From Paraburkholderia tropica (lineage in GTDB: Bacteria > Pseudomonadota > Gammaproteobacteria > Burkholderiales > Burkholderiaceae): DNA of 64,000 bases. Positions 9,009 through 18,463 of the stretch are shown piece by piece (within the stretch, counting starts at the first letter, position 1; every line of letters starts with the position of its first letter). The translations under genes and the position numbers were made by a program. The notes beneath the pieces were generated by a model. That model saw only the letters and a program-made list of their open reading frames with translations. It did not search any database and was not told the DNA's origin. The DNA is taken from the NCBI RefSeq assembly GCF_900109265.1, contig NZ_FNZM01000020.1:120789-184788 (forward strand). The letters are read 5' to 3'.

Positions 9009-9433
9009 TCGGTCAAATCCTCGTCGTCTGTGAAGGCAATATCTGCCGCAGTCCGATGGGCGAAGCGATGTTTCGCAAACACGGGTATCGCGCCGCGTCG
9101 GCAGGGCTCAGCGCCCTTGTCGGTCACGGCGCCGCCGAACACGCCTGTGACGTGATGAGCGCTCGTGGCATCGATATCAGCGCGCACCGCAGCCAGCAGA
9201 TTACCGAAAAATTGTGCTCGGAATCCGACCTCATTCTGGTTATGGACCTCGCACAACGCCGGCGGCTCGAATCGCGCTACCCAACGGCGCGCGGCAAGGT
9301 TTTCCGCCTTGGCGAACATGTAAACGTCGACATCGTCGACCCATATCGGCTTCCCCGTCCGGCATTCGCCGAATGCGAAAGCGTCATCGCTTCTAGCGTG
9401 GATAGCTGGCTCGCCAAGCTCGCTGCGCTCTGA
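9005..9433 (+). CDS. Low-molecular-weight protein-tyrosine phosphatase (Wzb/BceD-like)
   Basis: Cytoplasmic phosphatase that removes phosphate from the tyrosine-rich tail of the partner autokinase and so permits cycles of polymer assembly. The active-site loop CEGNICRS carries Cys9 and Arg15 of the CX5R motif, and the general-acid aspartate is in VDPYRLP (Asp112). Length of 142 residues is normal. Start ATG overlaps the exporter stop in an ATGA arrangement, implying translational coupling, and the kinase gene follows 46 bp later. This exporter-phosphatase-kinase order is the hallmark of Wzy-dependent capsule and exopolysaccharide loci. Confidence 0.95.
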   Translation: MIGQILVVCEGNICRSPMGEAMFRKHGYRAASAGLSALVGHGAAEHACDVMSARGIDISAHRSQQITEKLCSESDLILVMDLAQRRRLESRYPTARGKVFRLGEHVNVDIVDPYRLPRPAFAECESVIASSVDSWLAKLAAL

Positions 9434-9479
9434 ACGCCATTCACCTCGACAGAACACGTTTTACGCCGGAAACGGCGAC

Positions 9480-11720
9480 ATGAGCGATTCCATGCATTGG
9501 CCCACCGAAAATCCGAAAAGCAACGCCGAGTCCGCTAGCAACAACGACTTTGTCGCCACGCTCGACATGCTGTTCGACAGTCGTTGGCTCATCGCGATCA
9601 CTGCAATGTGTTTCCTGTTGCTGGGCGGCGCCTATGCGTTTATTGCCCAGCCGATATACCGTGCCAATATTCTCGTTCAGGTGCAGGACTCGCCTGACTC
9701 AAACGCAACGCGAGGTTTGCTCGGCGACGTTTCCTCGCTGTTCAACGTCAAATCTTCCGCAGCCGCAGAAACACAGATCCTTGCGTCCAGGCTCGTCATT
9801 TCGCGCACGGTAGATAACCTCAACCTTCAGATAACCGCGGAACCGCACTGGCTTCCAGTGTTGGGGCAATGGATCTCGCGGCACAACCAGAAGCTATCAT
9901 CCCCCGGTCTCTTAGGCTTCGGCGGCTATACATGGGGTAACGAATCGATTGCGGTCTCCCGCTTCGACGTTCCGGTGAAATTCCAGGGCGACAAATTCTG
10001 GGTAACGATGCTGGGACCAAACCACTATCAGTTGTCCGGCGCAGACCTTGATCGAGCGTTCGAAGGCAAGACTGGCAGGCTCGAAACCTTCATGACCGCC
10101 GATGGTCCGATCCTGCTGTCCATCGATTCGCTCTTCGCTCGCAGCGGCGCAAAATTCAAGCTCATCCGTCAATCTCGCCTGGAAACGATCGAGGACATTC
10201 AGAAGGCACTCGATGTTCAGGAGCGCGTCAAACAATCCGACGTCATGGTCGCCAGCCTTGAAGACACTGACCCGCAACGTGTCGCAGACACGCTTAACGA
10301 AATTGGCAGCCAATATTTGCGGCAGAACGTCGAACGCAAGTCTGCGGAGGCCGCGCAATCCATTCGCTTCCTCAATGAGCAGATCCCCCATCTGCGCGAT
10401 CAGCTCACGGCTGCGGAAGACAGCCTTACGTCTTTTAACATTGAACACGGTGCAGTCGATCTCACAGAACAAGCGAAACTGACACTCGCCAAATCGGCGG
10501 ATGCAAGCGCACGCCTGCTCGAACTGCAGCAGAAACGTCAGGAACTGCTGAGCCGCTATACGGCTCAACATCCCGCTGTAGTTGCGCTTGACGAGCAGAT
10601 CAGCACTCTCAACGCGTATAACGGCGAAGCAACCCGCGAGATCCGTGATCTGCCCCAGCTTCAGCAGGAATCCGTACGCAGAATGCTCGACGTAAAGGTC
10701 AATACCGACCTCTACACCGCGCTCCTGAATAATGTCGCGCAACTCCAGCTGATCCGCGCAGGAAAGGTCGGTGACGTCCGCCTCGTCGACCGCGCGGTAG
10801 TTCCAGAAAAGCGGGTTAAGCCGAAACGTCTGCTGATTTGCGTCGCTGCGCTCATGCTCGGCGTGCTGGCCGGATGTTGCCTCGCGATCATTCGCTCCAT
10901 GCTCTTTCGCGGCATCACCGATCCGCACGAAGTCGAACAATTTCTCTCGATTCCTGTTTGCGCAACCGTACCGCGCAGTGTCGTGCTGAAAAATCTGATG
11001 AAAATGCGCGGCCCCGGTGTACTACTCGCGAGCGCAGTGCCCGACGATCCGGCCGTCGAGAGTCTGCGCAGCCTTCGAACCTCGATCCTCATTGGCATTC
11101 AGAGCGCAAAAAACAATGTGCTCCTCGTGACGGGACCGACGCCGGGTATCGGCAAATCGTTTATATCGGCCAACTTGGCCAACGTAATCGCACAGGCAGG
11201 TAAGCGCGTCATTCTCGTCGACGCGGACCTCCGCAAAGGCCATCTCCACAAAACACTCGGCATCGAACGAGGCGTCGGTCTGTCCGAGCTCGTACTGGGC
11301 AGCGCCAGCGAAGCTAGCGCGATTCATAGGCAGGTTTGCGACCGACTCGATTTCATCTCGACCGGCGCACGGCCATCCAACCCAGCAGAAATGCTCGCAA
11401 GCAAGCGCATTGCGCAACTGATTGCGCGACTGTCCAGCGAGTATGACATCGTGCTGATCGATTCGCCGCCTGTTCTCGCCGTATCCGATACGGAGGCACT
11501 CGCGATCAATGCCGGCACGACGTTAATCGTTGCCCACTCCGGCATCACTCGACTTGGCGAAATCGCGGAAACCGTCAAACGCCTGACGACAAGTGACATC
11601 CGTGTGAGCGGGATTGTTTTCAACGGTGTCAACCCGCGCTCGCCACTCTCGCTCTATGGCTCGAAGCATGGTGCTTACCGTTACGTCGCGTACAAGTACG
11701 ACACGGATGGCGATGAATAA
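9480..11720 (+). CDS. Polysaccharide co-polymerase / tyrosine autokinase (Wzc/BceF-like)
   Basis: Inner-membrane protein controlling polymer length and export, with a BY-kinase domain. The N-terminal Wzz domain is bracketed by membrane segments at about residues 36-56 and 450-470, and its periplasmic part includes a predicted coiled coil (about 285-400). The kinase domain has Walker A GPTPGIGKS (552-560), Walker A' ILVDADLRKG (578-587) and Walker B VLIDSP (658-663). Five tyrosines (726, 733, 735, 738, 740) form the C-terminal phosphorylation cluster. Length of 746 is typical. Partner of the phosphatase immediately upstream. Confidence 0.95.
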   Translation: MSDSMHWPTENPKSNAESASNNDFVATLDMLFDSRWLIAITAMCFLLLGGAYAFIAQPIYRANILVQVQDSPDSNATRGLLGDVSSLFNVKSSAAAETQILASRLVISRTVDNLNLQITAEPHWLPVLGQWISRHNQKLSSPGLLGFGGYTWGNESIAVSRFDVPVKFQGDKFWVTMLGPNHYQLSGADLDRAFEGKTGRLETFMTADGPILLSIDSLFARSGAKFKLIRQSRLETIEDIQKALDVQERVKQSDVMVASLEDTDPQRVADTLNEIGSQYLRQNVERKSAEAAQSIRFLNEQIPHLRDQLTAAEDSLTSFNIEHGAVDLTEQAKLTLAKSADASARLLELQQKRQELLSRYTAQHPAVVALDEQISTLNAYNGEATREIRDLPQLQQESVRRMLDVKVNTDLYTALLNNVAQLQLIRAGKVGDVRLVDRAVVPEKRVKPKRLLICVAALMLGVLAGCCLAIIRSMLFRGITDPHEVEQFLSIPVCATVPRSVVLKNLMKMRGPGVLLASAVPDDPAVESLRSLRTSILIGIQSAKNNVLLVTGPTPGIGKSFISANLANVIAQAGKRVILVDADLRKGHLHKTLGIERGVGLSELVLGSASEASAIHRQVCDRLDFISTGARPSNPAEMLASKRIAQLIARLSSEYDIVLIDSPPVLAVSDTEALAINAGTTLIVAHSGITRLGEIAETVKRLTTSDIRVSGIVFNGVNPRSPLSLYGSKHGAYRYVAYKYDTDGDE

Positions 11721-11750
11721 CGCATCGCCATCAGCAGTTGGAACGGTCAC

Positions 11751-13004
11751 ATGATTCGCGCAAGGGACTCCATCGTCTCGCTAGCTGGCGTTCTGGGTGG
11801 TCAACTCGTCTTCTTTCTATGCGTGGCATTGATCGGACGAGAAGGTGGCCCGGACGTTCTCGGCAAATTCAATACATCGGTCGCTGTCGGCATGTTCGCC
11901 GGCACGCTGCTCGCGCTGCGCTTCGAACTCGCGTGCGTCGATGACGACCCAGTTCGCGCATTCGGCAGTTACCTCCATGTCCTCGCGCTCGGCTTCTCGA
12001 TGTTTGTCGTACTCGAGGTGATGACGGTTCTGTGCGGTTACGCGACCTATCTGTCGCTCGGTATCTTCGCGCTGGGCTACTTTATCCAGCAGGCATCGAA
12101 TTTCTATCTCAACAGCCTGCGCCGCTATGGCTTGATCAGTCTCTACCGCATAGCGGTCAATCTGGCTTTTCTGCTCCTGCTGCTCGCACATTTCCAGCTT
12201 GGCTTCCTCAATGACACTTCACCGTTCACGATCTATACAGCGATTAATCTTGTCGCGGCAATCGCGACGGCTGCGATGATCGCCGCGCAAGGCAACCGGC
12301 AAAGCCGCTCGTTCGCCTTCTCACCCCTTTTCTTCGTTACGAATCGACGATTTGCGAAGTTCATTCTGCCGTCGACGCTATGCGGATCAGTGCTCACCTA
12401 TTCACTCACGATCGTCTTCCCGCTCTGGTTTGGTGCAACCAATGCTGGATACTTTGCCGCTGCCTATCGCTTCGGCTTTTTTCCCGTCTCGCTCATCGGA
12501 CAAAGCCTCGGCGGCGTATTCAGACGCGATTCGCTCAGTGCGGCCACGCACCGTGACGCCACCGCTTCGCTCAAAAGCGTGTACGTAACGTACGCGCGTG
12601 CGCTCGCTGCACTGTCGCTTATCTATGTTGCAGGCTCGTTACTGCTGTTCCCTTTCTTCGTCGACATTCTGTTCGGGCGCCAATGGTCAATAACGGCGAC
12701 TTTCTTCCGTTGTCTCGTACCACTTTTTGCCCTGCAAATCCTCTACATCCCGCTATCCCAGATCTTCCTCGTGCTGAAAGTACAGCGCACGGATTTCCTC
12801 TTTCAACTCCTGACTGCGGTTGTCCTGCTGGTTGCGCTTGCTACAGCGAAGACTGCGGCACTTTCGGCTCAACAGAGCGTTCTCACATTCGCGCTCGCTG
12901 GAAGCGGCGTGATGTTGATCGGCATCGCACTCACAGTGCGCGCGGTCCGTAACCAGTCACCAGCAATCTCCCGAACCGGTCAACCAGATTTATCGCAAAC
13001 ATGA
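11751..13004 (+). CDS. Polysaccharide flippase (Wzx-like, MOP superfamily)
   Basis: Integral membrane protein expected to move undecaprenyl-linked repeat units across the inner membrane. The 417 residues contain about 12 hydrophobic segments spread over the whole length, starting with VSLAGVLGGQLVFFLCVALIG. Glycine- and arginine-containing loops are typical of oligosaccharide flippases (for example GAGYFAAAYR-like text near residue 230). It starts 30 bp after the kinase gene and its stop overlaps the next start (ATGA at 13001-13004). Flippases are identified mainly by topology and context, so substrate cannot be read from sequence. Confidence 0.88.
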   Translation: MIRARDSIVSLAGVLGGQLVFFLCVALIGREGGPDVLGKFNTSVAVGMFAGTLLALRFELACVDDDPVRAFGSYLHVLALGFSMFVVLEVMTVLCGYATYLSLGIFALGYFIQQASNFYLNSLRRYGLISLYRIAVNLAFLLLLLAHFQLGFLNDTSPFTIYTAINLVAAIATAAMIAAQGNRQSRSFAFSPLFFVTNRRFAKFILPSTLCGSVLTYSLTIVFPLWFGATNAGYFAAAYRFGFFPVSLIGQSLGGVFRRDSLSAATHRDATASLKSVYVTYARALAALSLIYVAGSLLLFPFFVDILFGRQWSITATFFRCLVPLFALQILYIPLSQIFLVLKVQRTDFLFQLLTAVVLLVALATAKTAALSAQQSVLTFALAGSGVMLIGIALTVRAVRNQSPAISRTGQPDLSQT

Positions 13005-14200
13005 TTGTTATTGTCATCGACTCGCTTGAGCGCGCGCGATTCTTTCTGCGCGTTGCTGCAGCGGCGCGAAATCGTGCCGCGTTGCTCTTCCTGACTAGCG
13101 AACCCCTTGCCTTTCTGATGACCAGAGCATCAGGCTATCAATCAATTTATCTACATCGACCGGCTCTGAGTTCGGAGCTCAACCACGAGGCGATCGACGC
13201 TTCGCTCTATGGGACAGCGATTGAAGTTCTCAACGGCGACCTGCCGATCGAACGCGCCCAACGCGACGCTTCGGCAATGCTAGCCCGCGTCACTTCTGAG
13301 TTTGCCCGCTTCGAGGTTGAGCGCTGTCTGATCTGGAATGGCCAACAATTGGTCGGACGCGTTGTCGCCAGCGTCTGCCGCTCGCACTCGATTCCCGTAC
13401 GTTTTCTCGAAATCTCGAATCTGCCGGACAAGCTCTTCGTAGATCCACTCGGCGTGAACGCACAGTCGAGCATTGCAAATGACACGTCGATCATCGATCG
13501 CTTTCCCGCAGTAGATCGCGCGGAACACGATGCCTGGCTCGCGCATTACGAGTCCTACAAGGCTCGCCCCTTACCCCAAGCTCGCCGTCTGACAACGCAT
13601 CGTATTGCATCGACCGTGAACTACGCCATCAAGTCGATCACATCCGGCGTCGTGCTTAGACAGCGTGTCTCGCGCGGCATGGGATTGGTGTCGGGATTCG
13701 CTGACGCACAGAGAATTGCGTTACAAGAATTGCTGACGCGCAATTACGTCTTTCTGCCACTACAAGTTTCGGGCGATACGCAAATACAACTGAACTCTGA
13801 CGTCGACAATCTCCAGGCAATCGAGCTGGCACAGACAATCGCACGCCAGGAAAGCAGGGAACTGCTCGTCAAACTCCATCCTGCCGAACGCAATCGCCAA
13901 AGTATTGCCGATGTGATCGCCAAACGCGACGCACTCGGATTCCAACTCGTCGACAACCCAACGATCGAACTGCTCAAACATGCGGCGCGGGTGGTGACCA
14001 TCAACTCGACTGTGGGTCTCGAAGCGCTCCTGTACAGCAAGCCAGTCACGTGCCTCGGACGAGCCGTCTATCGTGACTTTGACGAAGCACGTCTCCTCAA
14101 ATACATCCACCGCTTTCTCGTGGACGGTATTGATTACTTTGGCCACGGTCCGATCCCGCCTGCTGCTGCCGTCGCGCTACTCGGATTACCTACCGATTAA
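13001..14200 (+). CDS. KpsS/KpsC-like capsule polysaccharide (probable beta-Kdo) transferase
   Basis: Capsule-synthesis family protein of the KpsS/KpsC type, whose studied members transfer beta-Kdo from CMP-Kdo. Visible signatures: IWNGQ (111-115), FLPLQVSGDTQI (251-262), VKLHPAE (290-296), TINSTVGLEALLYSKPVTCLG (333-353, conserved nucleotide-sugar side) and an AVYRDF block. Length of 399 is close to KpsS. Translation is coupled to the flippase by a 4-bp overlap. In classical group 2 capsules such proteins build a Kdo linker for ABC export, but no KpsM/KpsT is present here. I therefore infer that it adds Kdo to a Wzx/Wzy repeat unit, supported by kdsA and kdsD downstream. Confidence 0.82.
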   Translation: MIVIVIDSLERARFFLRVAAAARNRAALLFLTSEPLAFLMTRASGYQSIYLHRPALSSELNHEAIDASLYGTAIEVLNGDLPIERAQRDASAMLARVTSEFARFEVERCLIWNGQQLVGRVVASVCRSHSIPVRFLEISNLPDKLFVDPLGVNAQSSIANDTSIIDRFPAVDRAEHDAWLAHYESYKARPLPQARRLTTHRIASTVNYAIKSITSGVVLRQRVSRGMGLVSGFADAQRIALQELLTRNYVFLPLQVSGDTQIQLNSDVDNLQAIELAQTIARQESRELLVKLHPAERNRQSIADVIAKRDALGFQLVDNPTIELLKHAARVVTINSTVGLEALLYSKPVTCLGRAVYRDFDEARLLKYIHRFLVDGIDYFGHGPIPPAAAVALLGLPTD

Positions 14201-14259
14201 GCCAATTTGTAACCGCGAAGGTATTTCCTTTCCGGACACCCAAGAAAGCACGAGGCTAC

Positions 14260-15225
14260 ATGAACGCCAAAGAACAATATCCGAATCCAATCTTCATCGT
14301 CCATCCGGGAAAGGCTAATTACCCTGAGCTCGCTGCGTACACGAGTTTCTTTTCTGCGCGAGGACACCAAGTCCTGACAGGAACGATCGAGCAATATTTG
14401 AAGCGCCCGCTCGGTGAGCGCCGTGAAACGATACTGTGGTGCATTATGGGCTTTTATTGGCGTAGTGCCGTGGCGCGCTGCGTCATTCACGACTATCGCT
14501 CACTATCGGTCGGCAAGCATGTCGTACTCAAGGACATCATCAAACGCCGGCTCCAGTCTCGCCCGGACATCTGCATTTACCAGACGCCGGAGATGATGGA
14601 GTTGATGCAACCAGGCGACGAGGACACACTGATCCTGCCAATGGGCGTTCCCGACTGGATCTTCTCGCTCAATGACGATCCAATTGACGAGAGCGTGCCT
14701 GCAGCGACTTATTGCTATATCGGTGAAATTACGCAGGAGCGCCGAATCGATCGCATGTTGTCGGATTTCTCCGCATCCCGTTTTGCAGACGAATCGATCG
14801 TTCTGGTGGGCGATGTCGAGAGAGATATTGCGAGTGCATTCGGTTCATCTCCCTGGATTACGTTCACAGGGAAACTCTCTCAACGCGAAGCATTGTCTTT
14901 TGTCAGGAGAAGCACATTCGCTGTCTCGACGATACCGTACTCACGGCCTTATAACGTTCAAGCGCCTACGAAGCTGCTCGAATACGCCGCACTCGGAAAA
15001 CGCATCGTCTGTAACGACTCACCGTCGAACATCACGACCGCCCGCGCGCTTGGCATCTCATGCCATGTCACGGGTCCTTACGTTTTCCGCAATCTCGATC
15101 GCGACGCACTGAAGCGGCTTGCGCCCAACGACTCGCGCGTAATGGAGAGTTTTCGCTGGGATCGAATCATTGAGCGATCGGGAATTGAAGCACGAATTGT
15201 CGCCGCACTCGCCTGTGCACGCTAA
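14260..15225 (+). CDS. Glycosyltransferase, GT-B fold (GT4-like)
   Basis: Probable cytoplasmic glycosyltransferase adding one sugar of the repeat unit. The 321-residue protein is short for the fold. The C-terminal donor-binding half is recognisable: YCYIGEITQERRID (about residues 148-161), a VLVGD-like strand, FTGKLSQREALSF and the signature PTKLLEYAALGKRIVCND (about 238-255). The N-terminal half is poorly conserved and gives no clue to acceptor. Donor sugar and linkage cannot be assigned. It begins 59 bp after the KpsS-like gene; the ATG at 14260 is the first in frame and has no strong competing start. Confidence 0.8.
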   Translation: MNAKEQYPNPIFIVHPGKANYPELAAYTSFFSARGHQVLTGTIEQYLKRPLGERRETILWCIMGFYWRSAVARCVIHDYRSLSVGKHVVLKDIIKRRLQSRPDICIYQTPEMMELMQPGDEDTLILPMGVPDWIFSLNDDPIDESVPAATYCYIGEITQERRIDRMLSDFSASRFADESIVLVGDVERDIASAFGSSPWITFTGKLSQREALSFVRRSTFAVSTIPYSRPYNVQAPTKLLEYAALGKRIVCNDSPSNITTARALGISCHVTGPYVFRNLDRDALKRLAPNDSRVMESFRWDRIIERSGIEARIVAALACAR

Positions 15226-15389
15226 CGCGTCTCAGCGTAGAACTTATATATTTAGCGATATTGAATCTACATTTTTATGTTCTTTACTATTCGTTATGCT
15301 TATTTATTTTATTGAATTTTTCTCTCCCGATATCATCAATGGACCACCTACCGCGTGGATTGGTGGTCTCGGTGTTAGCTGGTAGCAGC
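15226..15389 (+). promoter_or_regulatory. AT-rich leader with possible internal promoter
   Basis: A 164-bp gap in an otherwise tightly packed operon. It is strikingly AT-rich (about 15241-15340) with TTTACT followed by TTATTT- and TATTTT-like hexamers. This could be an internal promoter for the second glycosyltransferase, kdsA and kdsD. The next frame is open through this stretch from an ATG at 15261, but the added residues form a hydrophobic segment unusual for this enzyme family. Confidence 0.35.
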
Positions 15390-16493
15390 ATGGAAGTACG
15401 CCCGCTCAAGGTTGTGCACGTTGTCGAATCGACGGCAACCGGCACCCTGTCAATGGTGTGCCTTATCGCAAACCGGCTCGCTCGCGAAGGCCATGTCGTC
15501 CATATCATCTACTCAATTCGAGAAGACACGCCGAAGAACTTGCGAGAACTGTTTGATTCACGCATCACGTTGACGCGCATCCAGATGAACGGTTCCAGAT
15601 CGTTCAAATCGATTATGGAGCTACGCGCGTACTTCTCCCGTCTCGATCCGGATATCGTGCATCTCCATTCGTCGTTTGCCGGATTCATTGGCAGGATGGC
15701 GCTACTTGGGATGCGCTCGCGTTCTACCTGTTTCTATAGTCCCCACTGCATCTCGTTCATGCGTCGCGACATTTCGCCCATGAAGAAGTTTGCCTACGTA
15801 ATGCTGGAGCGCATCGGATGCCTGAAACGTGCAACGTATATCGCTTGCTCGGAAAGCGAACGTGACGAGATTTGGAGAAGCCTGCGTCAGCGAGCCACGG
15901 TCGTCGAAAACGCTGTCGATGTTGCGGCGCTCTCTCAACCGGAAGCCAAAGAGAATATTCAGGCAAATCGCCGCGTCGTCGTGACAGTTGGCGGCATTCG
16001 CACGCAGAAGAATCCACGCCTCTTTGCCGATATCGCGCGCAGACTGATTGGGCGCGGGTTGCAATTTCTGTGGATCGGCGAAGGTGACGCGATCTTCGAG
16101 AAAGAATTGCGTGAAGCTGGCGTGGAAGTCACCGGATGGATGAGCAGACAGAGCGTCTTTGAGCGCGTGCGCCGAAGTGGAATCTATCTGTCGACTTCGT
16201 CGTGGGAAGGCATGCCTGTATCGGTTATCGAAGCCATGGTCGTCGGGACGCCGCCAATCGTCTCAAGCTGCGCGGGCAATGTCGATGTCGTGCAGCACAT
16301 GCACGACGGAGCCATCTATACCGACGCAAGTGAAGCAGCGATCCTCATTACGCGGATCCTCGACGACAGAAAACTCTACGCTGACATGGCCTCGCATGCC
16401 AGTTCAGTTGCGCGCAGGCGCTTTTCCGAGGACCGATTTTTCGCCGATCTTCTGACGACCTATGCCACGGCCTTTGCGTGCCGCCCTGTCTGA
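15390..16493 (+). CDS. Glycosyltransferase family 4 protein
   Basis: Retaining-type GT-B glycosyltransferase for the repeat unit. From ATG 15390 the product has 367 residues and begins MEVRPLKVVHVVES, the usual first strand of GT4 enzymes, followed by DIVHLHSSFAGFIGR. The donor site shows VVTVGGIRTQKNPRLF, WIGEGD and the EX7E element in WEGMPVSVIEAMVVGTPPIV. An upstream ATG at 15261 would add 43 residues including a membrane-like stretch; ATG 15339 is a third choice. The family start favours 15390, though no strong ribosome-binding site distinguishes them. Donor sugar unknown. Confidence 0.88.
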   Translation: MEVRPLKVVHVVESTATGTLSMVCLIANRLAREGHVVHIIYSIREDTPKNLRELFDSRITLTRIQMNGSRSFKSIMELRAYFSRLDPDIVHLHSSFAGFIGRMALLGMRSRSTCFYSPHCISFMRRDISPMKKFAYVMLERIGCLKRATYIACSESERDEIWRSLRQRATVVENAVDVAALSQPEAKENIQANRRVVVTVGGIRTQKNPRLFADIARRLIGRGLQFLWIGEGDAIFEKELREAGVEVTGWMSRQSVFERVRRSGIYLSTSSWEGMPVSVIEAMVVGTPPIVSSCAGNVDVVQHMHDGAIYTDASEAAILITRILDDRKLYADMASHASSVARRRFSEDRFFADLLTTYATAFACRPV

Positions 16494-16552
16494 ACGACGC
16501 GCAATCGCGCCGAAGCACACCATCCCCGTCGCCCAATAATTTAGGTGAAAAC

Positions 16553-17398
16553 TTGAGAACACGCGTTAACGCACATATCGAAGTAGCCAACGATCTTCCC
16601 TTCGTGCTCTTTGGCGGCTTAAACGTACTTGCCGATCGCGAACAGGCGTTCGAAGTATGTAGCCATTTTCAGGAGGTGACGCACGCACTCGGCATCCCTT
16701 ATGTGTTCAAAGCATCGTTTGATAAAGCCAACCGCTCTTCGATGGACTCGTTTCGGGGTCTCGGTCTCGAAAAAGGCCTGCAGTTGCTGGCCGATATCAA
16801 GTCGCGATTCGACGTTCCGATCATTACGGACATTCACGAGCCGCTGCAGGCTGATGTGGTCTCGCAAGTTGCCGATGTGCTGCAAATTCCTGCTTTTCTT
16901 GCACGCCAGACCGACCTGGTTGTCGCTGCAGCGCGTACGGGAAGCGCAATCAATTTCAAGAAGCCGCAGTTCATGAGCCCGCCGCAGGTGAAACATCTTG
17001 TTGGCAAATGTCGTGAAGCCGGTAACGACCGAGTCATGATCTGCGAACGCGGTGCTTCGTTCGGCTACGACAATCTGGTCGTCGACATGCTGGGATTCCG
17101 GCAAATGGATGAGGTGACTGGCGGCGCGCCGGTGATTTTCGATGTGACACATAGTCTTCAATGCCGAAATCCGCTTGACGACGCGTCCGGTGGCCGGCGA
17201 AGGCAAATCGTCGAGTTAGCGCGTGCGGGTATGGCGGCTGGAATTGGTGGCCTTTTCCTGGAGGCGCACCCCGATCCCGACAACGCTTTGTGCGATGGTC
17301 CCAGCGCGCTTCCGCTGCACAACTTGCAGGCGTTCCTGGAGCAAATGAAGCAGATCGACGACGTGGTCAAGCGACTACCGAAAATCGACATCAAATGA
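16553..17398 (+). CDS. kdsA: 3-deoxy-8-phosphooctulonate synthase (Kdo-8-P synthase)
   Basis: Condenses arabinose 5-phosphate with phosphoenolpyruvate to give Kdo-8-phosphate. Signatures are IEVANDLPFVLFGGLNVL at the N-terminus, FKASFDKANRSS, FLARQTDLVVAAARTG, INFKKPQFMSP and GLFLEAHPDPDNALCDGPSA near the end. I place the start at TTG 16553: AGGTGA sits just upstream, it gives 281 residues (family about 280-285), and alignment with known KdsA N-termini begins there. An ATG at 16478 is in frame but adds 25 low-complexity residues and overlaps the previous gene. A Kdo-8-P synthase inside a polysaccharide operon is probably a second copy beside the housekeeping one. Confidence 0.95.
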   Translation: MRTRVNAHIEVANDLPFVLFGGLNVLADREQAFEVCSHFQEVTHALGIPYVFKASFDKANRSSMDSFRGLGLEKGLQLLADIKSRFDVPIITDIHEPLQADVVSQVADVLQIPAFLARQTDLVVAAARTGSAINFKKPQFMSPPQVKHLVGKCREAGNDRVMICERGASFGYDNLVVDMLGFRQMDEVTGGAPVIFDVTHSLQCRNPLDDASGGRRRQIVELARAGMAAGIGGLFLEAHPDPDNALCDGPSALPLHNLQAFLEQMKQIDDVVKRLPKIDIK

Positions 17399-18363
17399 AT
17401 AAACAAGCAGCGGCAAGGACCTCAAGCATGTCAAAGCTCGACTACACATCAATTGCGCGGGAGGTGCTTTCACTCGAAGCAGAAGCAATCGAGGCGTTGC
17501 GCCAGAGACTCGGCACTGAATTTGAAGTCTCTGTTGACGCGATTCTTCGATCGTCTGGTCGCGTTATCGTGTGTGGAATGGGGAAATCCGGGATTATTGG
17601 ACGCAAGATCGCAGCAACGCTTGCTAGCACAGGCACGCCTGCATTTTTCATGCATCCTGGCGAGGCTTACCATGGCGACCTGGGCATGGTAACGCCCACC
17701 GATATCTTTCTTGCGATATCGAATTCCGGAGAAACCAAAGAAGTTGTGAAGTTACTTGCCTTTCTCAGAAGCAACGGCAATTATCTGATCGCAATGACCG
17801 GGAATGCAGAGTCAACACTCGCTCGCGCCGCGCGCTCGCATCTGGATGTTGGCGTCGAACGTGAAGCTTGCCCTTTTCAGCTTGCGCCAACATCGTCGAC
17901 AACAGCATCTCTCGCTTTGGGCGATGCTCTAGCAATCACGCTAATGCGAGCGCGAGACTTTCGACCCGAGCATTTCGCTCGCTTCCATCCGGGTGGATCG
18001 CTCGGTCGTCGCCTGCTCGCGACAGTCGATGACGAGATGGTCACGGAAAATCTTCCGTTCGTCGACGAGAACACAAAAGCGATCGAGGTCTTTCGCGCGA
18101 TGACTCAAGGTCGGCTCGGGTTAGCGATTGTCAGACGCGGGAACAGTTGGGGAATCATCACCGACGGAGACATTCGCCGCGCCATTGAACGCTTCGGCGA
18201 TCAGCTGTTTGCGCGTCGAGCTGCCGACATTATGTCCATCGATCCAGTAATGATTCCGCGCGGGACTCGTGTCGAAGACGCACTGGATCTGATGCAGAGA
18301 CACAGTATCGGGGCGCTGCTGGTTTCTCAGGATGGAGGGATTGTTGGGGTGTTCAGGAAATAG
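17395..18363 (+). CDS. kdsD: Arabinose-5-phosphate isomerase (KdsD/KpsF family)
   Basis: Converts ribulose 5-phosphate to arabinose 5-phosphate, the substrate of the preceding kdsA. A SIS domain (VIVCGMGKSGIIGRKIAATLAS, SNSGETKEV, APTSSTTASLALGDALA) is followed by two CBS motifs; FHPGGSLGRRLL links them. ATG 17395 overlaps the kdsA stop (ATGA), so the two are translationally coupled. The protein has 322 residues but stops at GIVGVFRK, roughly 8-10 residues before the usual conserved ending of about HDLLRAG. The catalytic SIS part is intact, so activity is likely. The symbol kpsF would also fit because of the capsule context. Confidence 0.93.
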   Translation: MNKQAAARTSSMSKLDYTSIAREVLSLEAEAIEALRQRLGTEFEVSVDAILRSSGRVIVCGMGKSGIIGRKIAATLASTGTPAFFMHPGEAYHGDLGMVTPTDIFLAISNSGETKEVVKLLAFLRSNGNYLIAMTGNAESTLARAARSHLDVGVEREACPFQLAPTSSTTASLALGDALAITLMRARDFRPEHFARFHPGGSLGRRLLATVDDEMVTENLPFVDENTKAIEVFRAMTQGRLGLAIVRRGNSWGIITDGDIRRAIERFGDQLFARRAADIMSIDPVMIPRGTRVEDALDLMQRHSIGALLVSQDGGIVGVFRK

Positions 18364-18463
18364 TTCGAAGCATTGCAGGCGAAGACATCGGCGATGCCAT
18401 AGATCACATTCGCTAGCTTCCTCCGCGCCCTGCCGAAATCCTCAGCCGGAGCACAACACGTTG

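Noticed and set aside
13001..18363. Interpretation as a classical group 2 (ABC-exported) capsule locus
   Set aside because: KpsS-like, KdsA and KpsF-like proteins point that way, but no KpsM/KpsT, KpsE or KpsD genes are present, whereas Wza, Wzb, Wzc, Wzx and Wzy types are.
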